Below, piece by piece: positions 35,867 through 42,524 of a stretch of DNA of 64,000 bases. Below the pieces are notes generated by a model. That model searched no databases, was not told the DNA's origin, and worked only from the letters and a program-made list of their open reading frames with translations. This stretch comes from Kitasatospora sp. A2-31 (lineage in GTDB: Bacteria; Actinomycetota; Actinomycetes; Streptomycetales; Streptomycetaceae), in NCBI RefSeq assembly GCF_022288725.1, contig NZ_JAKNTA010000006.1:189278-253277 (forward strand), read 5' to 3'. Every line of letters begins with the position of its first letter. The first letter of the stretch is position 1. The position numbers and the translations under genes were made by a program.

Positions 35867-36505
35867 ATGGGAGAGACCACGGAACAGCAGGACCAGCGGC
35901 CCGGCCGGCCGAGCACCGGCCCGGTCACCCTCACCACCGAGCGCCTCGTGCTGCGGGCTCCGCAGGGGTCCGACGTCGAGGCGGTCCACCGGGCCTGCCA
36001 GGACGAGGAGATCCAGCGCTGGACGGTCGTCCCGGTGCCGTACCGGCGCGAGGACGCGGAGTTCTTCGTCCACGACCTCGCCGCCAACGGCTGGCGCACC
36101 GGCGACGCCCTCGTCTGGTGCGTGTTCGAGCGCGAGAGCGGCGCCCTGGTCGGCACCCAGGGCCTGACCCACAACCCCGGCCGCGCCGGCACCGCCGAGA
36201 TCGGCTGGTGGGCGACCAAGGAGCACCGCGGCCGCGGGTACACCGTCGAGGCCGCCCGCGCAGTGGCCCGCTACGGTCTCACCGAGCTGGGCCTGCGCCG
36301 GCTGGAGTGGGTGGCCTACGTCGGCAACGAACCCTCCCGGGCGGTCGCCGAGCGGGTCGGCTTCCGCATGGAGGGCACCCTGCGCTCCTACGCCGAGCAG
36401 CGCGGCCGGTTCCACGACGCCTGGATCGGCGCGCTGCTCGCCACCGACCTGGGCGACCTCGGCGGCCGTGCCGACTCCGCCGACCGCACCGAGTCCGCCG
36501 GCTGA
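35867..36505 (+). CDS. GNAT N-acetyltransferase (RimJ/RimL type)
   Basis: A 212-residue acetyl-CoA-dependent acetyltransferase. Family signs are LTTERLVLRAPQGSDVEAV, EIGWWATKEHRGRGYTVEAA with the acetyl-CoA loop HRGRGYT, and NEPSRAVAERVGFRMEGTLR near the C-terminus. The target (a protein N-terminus, antibiotic or metabolite) cannot be told. ATG at 35867 has no Shine-Dalgarno, but AATAAT lies 7 bp upstream, which suggests a leaderless transcript. The upstream extension to 35819 is therefore doubtful. Confidence 0.88.
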   Translation: MGETTEQQDQRPGRPSTGPVTLTTERLVLRAPQGSDVEAVHRACQDEEIQRWTVVPVPYRREDAEFFVHDLAANGWRTGDALVWCVFERESGALVGTQGLTHNPGRAGTAEIGWWATKEHRGRGYTVEAARAVARYGLTELGLRRLEWVAYVGNEPSRAVAERVGFRMEGTLRSYAEQRGRFHDAWIGALLATDLGDLGGRADSADRTESAG

Positions 36506-36537
36506 GGCGCCCGGGTCGCCGGTACCCGGCGCCCCCG

Positions 36538-36587
36538 GGGTCCGGAGGGCGGCCCCGCCGGGCCCGGCGGGGCCGCCCTCCGGACCC
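36538..36587. terminator. 25-bp perfect palindrome, terminator of GNAT gene
   Basis: GGGTCCGGAGGGCGGCCCCG (first 20 of a 25-nt arm) is followed directly by its exact complement with no spacer. It lies 33 bp past the GNAT stop and 35 bp before the next ATG. A transcript would fold into a very stable hairpin. Confidence 0.85.
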
Positions 36588-36621
36588 CTCGTTGTCGTAC
36601 CCTCGGTCTACGCTCGCCGGT

Positions 36622-37821
36622 ATGACCGCCATGCCCGCCGCTCCGAGCCCCTCCCCCGTCGCGACCCTGAGCGCCGACGAGGCCCGCCGCATCGCCCTGC
36701 GCGCCCAGGGCCTGCTCGGCGCGCCGGACCGCCGGGGCGGAGTGCGCGCGATGCTGCGGCAGCTCGGCTCCGTCCAGCTCGACACCATCTCGGTGCTGGC
36801 CCGCTCGCACGAGCTGGTCCCGTACGCGCGGCTCGGCGCGGTCGGCCGACCGGCCGTCGAGGCGGCGTACTGGAGCGCGGGCACCACGTTCGAGTACTGG
36901 TCGCACGCGGCCTGCATCCTGCCGGTCGAGGAGTGGCCGCTGTTCGCCTTCCGCCGCCGGCGGTACCGCGAGCGCAACCACGTCTGGGGCCAGCAGGTGG
37001 ACGAGGCCACGTACCAGGGGGTGCTGGCCCGGCTGCGCGCCGACGGTCCGCTCACCTCCACCGAGCTGGGCGGCGCCAAGAAGACGGCGGACTGGTGGGA
37101 CTGGTCCGACACCAAGATCGCGGTGGAGCGGGCGCTGGCCTTCGGCGACGTGGTCTGTGCCGAGCGCCGCGGCTGGAAGCGCGTCTACGCCCTGGCCGAA
37201 CAGACCGTCCCCGCAGAGCTGTTCCACGCGGAGCCGACCGACGAGGAGTGCCTGCGCACCCTGGTCGCCCAGTCCGGCGCCGCGCTCGGCGTGGCCACCC
37301 GGGCCGACCTGCTCGACTACCACCGGCTGCGCCCCGAGCAGGTGGACGCCGTGGTCGCCGACTCCGGGCTCGTCCCGGTGGAGGTCGCCGGGTGGGGCCC
37401 GGCCGGTTCCACCGCCGCCGCCTGGGCCGACCCCGCGGCACTCGCCGCCGCTCCGCGCGGTCGCCACCGCACCACGCTGCTCTCGCCGTTCGACTCGCTG
37501 ATCTGGGACCGCCCGCGCACCGAGCGGATCTTCGGCATGTTGCACAAGCTGGAGGCCTACACGCCCAAGCACAAGCGGGTGCACGGCTACTTCGCGATGC
37601 CGCTGCTGGCCGGCGGCCGGCTGGTCGGCCGGGTCGATCCGGCACGTGAGGGACGGACCCTGGTGGCGCGTCAGGTCTCGCTGGACGCCGCGCGGCACGT
37701 CGAGGCGTTGGCCGCCGCCCTGCGCGAGGCGGCCGCGTGGGTGGGCTGCGACGCGGTGCGGGTCGAGGCCCTGCAGGACGAGTCGCTTCGCCCGGCCCTG
37801 GAGAAGCTGCTCGACAGCTGA
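36622..37821 (+). CDS. winged-helix DNA glycosylase candidate, AlkX/YcaQ-like
   Basis: A 399-residue member of the HTH_42 (YcaQ/AlkZ) superfamily, whose studied members excise alkylated bases and unhook interstrand crosslinks. The catalytic position reads SVQLDTISVLARSHELV: Gln52-Leu-Asp54 matches the Q-x-D motif remembered for the AlkX/YcaQ subgroup rather than the Q-x-Q of AlkZ. Other family stretches are FEYWSHAACILPVEEWPLF and LLSPFDSLIWDRPRTERIF, ending in GYFAMPLLAGGRLVGRVDPA. ATG at 36622 or 36631 are both possible. It is not part of a visible antibiotic cluster. Activity is inferred. Confidence 0.85.
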   Translation: MTAMPAAPSPSPVATLSADEARRIALRAQGLLGAPDRRGGVRAMLRQLGSVQLDTISVLARSHELVPYARLGAVGRPAVEAAYWSAGTTFEYWSHAACILPVEEWPLFAFRRRRYRERNHVWGQQVDEATYQGVLARLRADGPLTSTELGGAKKTADWWDWSDTKIAVERALAFGDVVCAERRGWKRVYALAEQTVPAELFHAEPTDEECLRTLVAQSGAALGVATRADLLDYHRLRPEQVDAVVADSGLVPVEVAGWGPAGSTAAAWADPAALAAAPRGRHRTTLLSPFDSLIWDRPRTERIFGMLHKLEAYTPKHKRVHGYFAMPLLAGGRLVGRVDPAREGRTLVARQVSLDAARHVEALAAALREAAAWVGCDAVRVEALQDESLRPALEKLLDS

Positions 37822-37837
37822 GTCCGGGCCGACACGC

Positions 37838-37900
37838 GGGCACCGCGCACCGCGCACCGGGCACCGCGCACCGCGCACCGGGCACCGCGCACCGCGCACC
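37838..37900. repeat. tandem repeat, 3 x 21 bp (nine heptamers)
   Basis: Three perfect consecutive copies of a 21-bp unit starting GGGCACCGCGCACC; each unit is three heptamers (GGGCACC GCGCACC GCGCACC). It fills most of the 83-bp gap between the convergent AlkX-like and response-regulator stops. Confidence 0.95.
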
Positions 37901-37904
37901 GCCG

Positions 37905-38663
37905 TCACCCTATTTCGAGGATCTTCTCCCGCATCGCGTAGACCACGGCCTCCATCCTGGAGTGCAGTTGCAGCTTCTCCAGGATGTTGCGCACGTGGTT
38001 CTTCACGGTGTTCTCGCTGATGAACAGCTCCTTGGCGATCTCCCGGTTGTTCATCCCGGTGGCCACCAGCTTCAGCACCTCCAGCTCCCGGTCGGTCAGC
38101 CGGGGCGCCGGCACCAGCTCCCGGTCGTCGGAGCGGCGCTGGATCATCGACTTGAACTCGGTGAGCAGCTTGGAGGCCATCGACGGGCTGATCTGGGACT
38201 GCCCGTCGGCGACGGCCCGGATGGCCGTGGCGACCTCGTCGGTGGAGATCTCCTTGAGCAGGTAGCCGGTGGCCCCCGCCTTGATCGCCTCGTAGAGGTC
38301 GGCCTCCTCGTCGCTTATCGTCAGCATGATGATCTTGGCGCTGGGCACCACGTCCTTGATCGCGGTGCAGGCCTCGATCCCGCTGCGGCGGGGCATCCGG
38401 ACGTCCATCAGGATGATGTCGGGCAGCAGGTCGGCGGCCTTGAGCACGGCCTCGGCGCCGTCCCCGGCCTCGCCGATGACCTTGATGTCCTCCTCCTCCG
38501 CGAGCACGATCTCCAGCCCGCGGCGGAACAGCGCGTGGTCGTCGACCACCAGGACGCGGATCGGCTCCCCCCGGTGCAGGGCGTACTCGGGCTCCCCCCC
38601 GGGCCCGGTCGTCACCCCCGCGACAGGCCCCTTGGCGGGCCCAAGCCCGAAGTGATCCCCCAT
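37905..38663 (-). CDS. NarL/LuxR-type response regulator (orphan)
   Basis: A 252-residue DNA-binding response regulator. After about 33 Gly/Pro-rich residues the receiver domain starts (IRVLVVDDHALFRRGLEIVL) with phospho-acceptor Asp87 in LMDVRMP and Lys in LLKEIS. The C-terminal LuxR-type helix-turn-helix is LTDRELEVLKLVATGMNNRE then ISENTVKNHVRNILEKLQ. ATG at 38663 has GGAGGAGCGG before it, so the 74-codon upstream extension is rejected. No histidine kinase gene is adjacent, so its partner must lie elsewhere or it may act without phosphorylation. Position matches a conserved orphan regulator next to hpf in streptomycetes. Confidence 0.92.
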   Translation of the reverse strand: MGDHFGLGPAKGPVAGVTTGPGGEPEYALHRGEPIRVLVVDDHALFRRGLEIVLAEEEDIKVIGEAGDGAEAVLKAADLLPDIILMDVRMPRRSGIEACTAIKDVVPSAKIIMLTISDEEADLYEAIKAGATGYLLKEISTDEVATAIRAVADGQSQISPSMASKLLTEFKSMIQRRSDDRELVPAPRLTDRELEVLKLVATGMNNREIAKELFISENTVKNHVRNILEKLQLHSRMEAVVYAMREKILEIG

Positions 38664-38783
38664 CCGCTCCTCCCCCGTCGCCGGTAGTCGTGCGCCAATC
38701 ATTCCACGGCCGGGAGACCGCGCGGTCACCCTCCGACGCCGATCGCCCCGCATCGGGTGACCCCGGGAGCGCCCCGGAACGCC

Positions 38784-38817
38784 GGTGACCCCGGCGGCAG
38801 CCGCCACCGGGGTCACC
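38784..38817. terminator. terminator of hpf
   Basis: 11-bp stem GGTGACCCCGG / CCGGGGTCACC with a GC-rich loop, just beyond the hpf stop on the minus strand. Confidence 0.8.
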
Positions 38818-38838
38818 TCTTCCACACTGTTCGAACGG

Positions 38839-39531
38839 TCAGTCCTCGTCGTCGGCCCCGCCGATCGCACCGCCTGCGCCGCCACCCCCCATGGCCGAAC
38901 CGTCGGCCTTCAGGTGGATGACGCCGTAGTTGTAGCCGTGCCGGCGGTAGACGACGCTCGGCAGGCCGCTGTCCTTCTCCACGAAGAGGTAGAAGTCGTG
39001 GCCGACCAGCTCCATCTCGTAGAGCGCCTGGTCGAGCGCCATCGGGGCGGCCGGGTGGGTCTTCTCCCGGACCACCAGCGGGCCTTCGCCCTCCACTTCC
39101 AGGGAACCCATCATGGTCTTGCGGACGGCCCCGTTGGTCACACCCTCGGGCTCCGACGTCTCGGGTAGCGCGGCCAGGGCCGCGGTCGCCTCGGCGACGC
39201 TGATGGGGGTGCGGCCGTTGCCGCCCTTGTGGACCCGGCGCCGGTCTGCGGACTTGCGCAGCTGCGCGTCGAGCTTCGCCGAGGCCAGGTCGAGCGCCGC
39301 GTACGGGTCGCCGGCGGCGGCCTCGGCCCGGATCACCGGGCCACGGGTACGGAGAGTGATCTCCACGCGGTCCGACCGGTCGGCCTGCCGCGGGTTGTGT
39401 TCCTTGGACACCTCGACATCGAGGCTGATCGCCTTGGTGTCGAACTTCTGGACCTTCTCCAGCTTCTCGGCCACGTGATCCCGGAACCTCTTGGGCACCT
39501 CGGTCTTGCGGCCCTTGACGACGATGTCCAC
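38839..39531 (-). CDS. hpf: ribosome hibernation promoting factor, long form
   Basis: A 230-residue long-form HPF that dimerises 70S ribosomes into inactive 100S particles. The N-terminal S30AE domain (1-105) starts MDIVVKGRKTEVPKRFRDHV; a low-complexity linker (about 105-165) precedes the C-terminal dimerisation domain with PMALDQALYEMELVGHDFYL and YRRHGYNYGVIHLKADGS. A Gly/acidic tail ends the protein. GTG at 39531 is preceded by GGATCGGAGTTCTGC. The 5' leader contains a perfect hairpin listed separately, suggesting post-transcriptional or growth-phase control. Confidence 0.94.
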   Translation of the reverse strand: MDIVVKGRKTEVPKRFRDHVAEKLEKVQKFDTKAISLDVEVSKEHNPRQADRSDRVEITLRTRGPVIRAEAAAGDPYAALDLASAKLDAQLRKSADRRRVHKGGNGRTPISVAEATAALAALPETSEPEGVTNGAVRKTMMGSLEVEGEGPLVVREKTHPAAPMALDQALYEMELVGHDFYLFVEKDSGLPSVVYRRHGYNYGVIHLKADGSAMGGGGAGGAIGGADDED

Positions 39532-39900
39532 GCAGAACTCCGATCCCTCGTGCTGACGCCGATCCGGGTGCTACCGGATCGGGCTGAGACCCAGCTGGAC
39601 CAGCCAATCCACTGCCGGCCCCCCGCTCCACCGCGAACGGCGGAAGCGACTGGCCCTCACCTCACTTCCTCCCCATCAGGGACGGTTGAAACCCCCTGGA
39701 GCCTCATCGAACACCTCACAGGGGGTTTTCGCCTCCCCAGGCGGATAAGTGGGTATGACCCGATGCTGTGGCCTGACCCGTCAAGCTGTTGCACCCTGTC
39801 TACCCTCCAGCGAGTGAAACATGGGTAGATACCTGGACAACACCCCTCGTACGGCGCATCCTTTGCTCACTCTCCGTGCCTGCAGCCGCCAGGAGCAGCC
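39532..39900. other. hpf / comF divergent region
   Basis: 369 bp without a credible gene. Besides the leader hairpin it holds a terminator-like repeat AAACCCCCT (39689-39697) ... AGGGGGTTT (39720-39728) followed by a T-run in the plus direction, and an inverted repeat TCTACCC (39799-39805) ... GGGTAGA (39823-39829) upstream of comF. TTGCAC at 39789 is a possible comF -35 without a good -10. Confidence 0.5.
39559..39582 (-). promoter_or_regulatory. hairpin in hpf 5' leader
   Basis: Perfect 9-bp stem CCGATCCGG / CCGGATCGG with a 6-nt loop, ending 27 nt before the hpf GTG, just ahead of the Shine-Dalgarno. It could modulate translation. Confidence 0.5.
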
Positions 39901-40632
39901 GTGCCGCCCACCTCCACGCCCACCCGTCCACAGACCGCCCAGGGCCCGTTCGCGCACGCACTGGCCGGCCTCCTGGACGTGCTGCTGCCGGCCCGCTGCG
40001 CCGGCTGCGGCATCGAGCGCACCCAGCTCTGCTCCGTCTGCCGCGGTGCGCTGGCCACCGCCCAGCCCGGGCCCACCGCGCTGCCCTGGGCGCACGCCGC
40101 CGCCCCCTACGCCGATCCGGTGCGCCAACTGCTGCTCGCCCACAAGGAAAGAGGGGCCCTGCGGCTGGCCGGCCCGCTGGGTGACGCGCTCGCCAGGGCC
40201 GTGCGCTCCTCGCTCGGGCCGCGCGCCGGGCTGGCGCCGCTGCTGCTGGTCCCGATGCCCTCCGCCCCGGCCGCCGTCCGTGCCCGCGGCCACGACCCGA
40301 CGCTGCGGCTGGCCGACGCGGCCGCCCGGTCCCTGCGCCGGTCGGGGCTGGACGCCCGTTCGGCGTCCCTGCTGCGGCACACCCGCCCGGTCGCGGACCA
40401 GGCCGGGCTCTCCGCCGCCGAGCGGCGGCGCAACCTGCACGGCGCACTCACCGTGCTGCCGCGGGCGGACTGCCGGTTGAAGGGGCGTCAACCGGTACTG
40501 GTGGACGACCTGGTGACCACCGGCGCCAGCCTGGCCGAGGCCGCGCGGGCCCTGACCGCCGCCGGGCTCGCCCCGAAGGCGGCCGCCACCGTCGCGGCCG
40601 CCGTCCCGCGCCGAGGACCTCGGCCCGGGTAG
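39901..40632 (+). CDS. ComF family phosphoribosyltransferase-like protein
   Basis: A 243-residue ComF-type protein. An N-terminal double zinc-finger pattern, RCAGCGIERTQLCSVC, is followed by a type I PRTase fold with LVPMPSAPAAVRARGHDP and the PRPP loop VLVDDLVTTGAS. ComF is needed for DNA uptake in Bacillus, but its role in streptomycetes is unknown. GTG at 39901 follows CAGGAGCAGCC. It converges on lpqB with a 35-bp gap. Confidence 0.9.
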   Translation: MPPTSTPTRPQTAQGPFAHALAGLLDVLLPARCAGCGIERTQLCSVCRGALATAQPGPTALPWAHAAAPYADPVRQLLLAHKERGALRLAGPLGDALARAVRSSLGPRAGLAPLLLVPMPSAPAAVRARGHDPTLRLADAAARSLRRSGLDARSASLLRHTRPVADQAGLSAAERRRNLHGALTVLPRADCRLKGRQPVLVDDLVTTGASLAEAARALTAAGLAPKAAATVAAAVPRRGPRPG

Positions 40633-40667
40633 ACGGCGGTCCGGCCCGGGTGGCACCTCGGCGGCCC

Positions 40668-42524
40668 TCAGCCCGGGTAGACGAAGGCGGACGCCCGGAA
40701 GGTCGGGTTGACCTCCCGCCACTGACTGTTCACCAGCCGGTACACCTTGCCGTCCGCGGCCTGCCGCGCCAGCACCGGCTTGACCTCCTGCAGGACGTCG
40801 CCGCGCGCCTCGGACGCCTCCGCCGAGGACATCCCCTCGCCGCCCTGCAGCGGGGCCTCGCTGTTCTGCGAGCCGTCGGTGCTCATGTAGTGCAGCTGCG
40901 GCAGGCGGCCGTTCTCCTTGCCCAGCACCAGCAGTTGGTCCGCCTCCGCCCAGGACACCGAGGCGACCTCGGTGAGCAGCGGCGCGGCCGGGCGCAGCCC
41001 GACCACCTGCGCGGTCGGCGCGTCCTTGCTGCCACCGTGGACCACCAGGCCCAGCCAGAGCGAGCGGGTGCCCCGCACGTCCTTGAGCACCAGGGCGACC
41101 CGGACGCCGTCGGAGGAGATCTTGAGGTCCTGCACGGTGTTCCCGTCCAGGCCCTCGACCGGCACGGTGACGGGCTTGTCGCCGCGCACCATCAGCACCC
41201 GGCGGTTCTGCGGGTCGCGGTCGACCACCCAGAGGTCGCCGCGGCCGTCCCAGCTGGGCGAGGCCAGGCCGTCCTCGGCCCTGTCCCCGGCGCGCACCGG
41301 GGTGGTGAGCAGCGGTTCGGGCATCGTCCGCACGTTGTCCGAGAGCCCGACGGTGTAGAGCTGGTGACCGTTGGCCCCGATCGCCGCGGCGCGGGCGCCG
41401 TCCCGGGCCACCGCGATGGTGCCGAGCGGCTGCTTACCGGGCTGCGGCTTGCCGAGCGGGCCGCGGACGGTGCTGCCCTCGGTGTCGTGGACCTCCATCA
41501 GCACGCCGTCCTCGGCGCGCTGGAGGTACTGCTGGCCGGCGGACGGCCCGACCAGCGCGCCGGGGCCGGTGAACGGCACGTCGGTGCGGCTCGCCTGGCA
41601 GCCGGCTCCGCGCGGGCCCTTCAGGTCCAGCCGCTCGACCTGCCCCTTGCCCTGGTCGGCGAGGGTGTAGAAGAGCTGGGTCGCCATCCGCCGGCAGAGC
41701 ATGGTGCTGCCGAGGTCGACGCCGCTGAGCACCACGCGGGCGGTGCGGCTCTCGTCCACGCTCACCTGCTCGACGGTGCTGCCGGTCGGGAAGGCGGTCT
41801 GGGCCACCGGGGAGAGCCAGTCGGACGGGCCGGCGACCACCGCACGGGCGGCCGAGGTCAGCGGGTCCGTCCGGCGGCGCAGGTAGATCGGGTCGGCGAT
41901 CAGCACCTCCGGGGCGGCGGCCGCGGAGGGGTCCTGCTTGGCGTAGAAGAAGCGGTCCACCTGGCGGTAGCTGTTGCGGAAGTTGGTCTCGTTGATGACC
42001 ACGCCGTCGGGCAGCTCGGATATCCGCCACTCGCCGCCCTTCTCCCGGACGAAGGAGAACGGGAGCGCGACGTCCCGCTGGCCGTCCGCGAACCGGTAGG
42101 CGTGCTTGTCGTCGACCTCGGCGACGACCCGGCTGGAGGCGCGGATCGCGAAGGCCGTGTCGGCGTCCGTCACGGTCTGGCCTGGCTGCACCGCGGGGTT
42201 GGCCGCGAGCACCTTGATGCCGGCGTCCGGCTTCCAGCGCATCCCCGCCTCGGCGGTGAGGTACTGGCGAGCCGTGTCGTAGCTCTCGTCCGAGGTCAGC
42301 GCGTCCAGGAAGCCGGCCAGCAGGTCGCCCGGCTTGGCGCCCTTGGCCGGCCCCACCGGGAACACCCTGACCTGGAGGTTCCGGTCGGCCGTCCCCTGCG
42401 AGAGCTCGACCTTGCCGATGCCGCCGGAGTCCGGCATCGCGGCGCAGCCGCCCACCAGCAGGGTGCCCACCACCGCGCCGGCCGCCGCGGCCAGCCGCGG
42501 CTCAGTCCTGCTGGTCCTTCGCAC
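40668..42524 (-). CDS. lpqB: lipoprotein LpqB (MtrAB accessory)
   Basis: A 618-residue lipoprotein that works with the MtrB sensor kinase in actinobacteria. The signal peptide ends in a lipobox VGGC with Cys27. A GerMN-type domain follows (about 90-240) and then a beta-propeller-like C-terminal half with repeated SWDGRGDLWVVDRD-type blades. GTG at 42524 was chosen: GGAGGGG lies upstream and the lipoprotein signal begins there. It overlaps the end of mtrB by 23 bp, so the two are translationally coupled in an mtrA-mtrB-lpqB operon. The long upstream in-frame extension runs inside mtrB and is not coding. Confidence 0.92.
   Translation of the reverse strand: MRRTSRTEPRLAAAAGAVVGTLLVGGCAAMPDSGGIGKVELSQGTADRNLQVRVFPVGPAKGAKPGDLLAGFLDALTSDESYDTARQYLTAEAGMRWKPDAGIKVLAANPAVQPGQTVTDADTAFAIRASSRVVAEVDDKHAYRFADGQRDVALPFSFVREKGGEWRISELPDGVVINETNFRNSYRQVDRFFYAKQDPSAAAAPEVLIADPIYLRRRTDPLTSAARAVVAGPSDWLSPVAQTAFPTGSTVEQVSVDESRTARVVLSGVDLGSTMLCRRMATQLFYTLADQGKGQVERLDLKGPRGAGCQASRTDVPFTGPGALVGPSAGQQYLQRAEDGVLMEVHDTEGSTVRGPLGKPQPGKQPLGTIAVARDGARAAAIGANGHQLYTVGLSDNVRTMPEPLLTTPVRAGDRAEDGLASPSWDGRGDLWVVDRDPQNRRVLMVRGDKPVTVPVEGLDGNTVQDLKISSDGVRVALVLKDVRGTRSLWLGLVVHGGSKDAPTAQVVGLRPAAPLLTEVASVSWAEADQLLVLGKENGRLPQLHYMSTDGSQNSEAPLQGGEGMSSAEASEARGDVLQEVKPVLARQAADGKVYRLVNSQWREVNPTFRASAFVYPG

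Noticed and set aside
37838..37900. Tandem repeat considered as a CRISPR array
   Set aside because: Units are contiguous 21-mers without unique spacers and no cas gene is nearby.
40624..40683. 13-bp direct repeat GCCCGGGTAGACG at the comF and lpqB ends
   Set aside because: Each copy is explained by coding sequence and stop codons of the two genes; probably coincidence.
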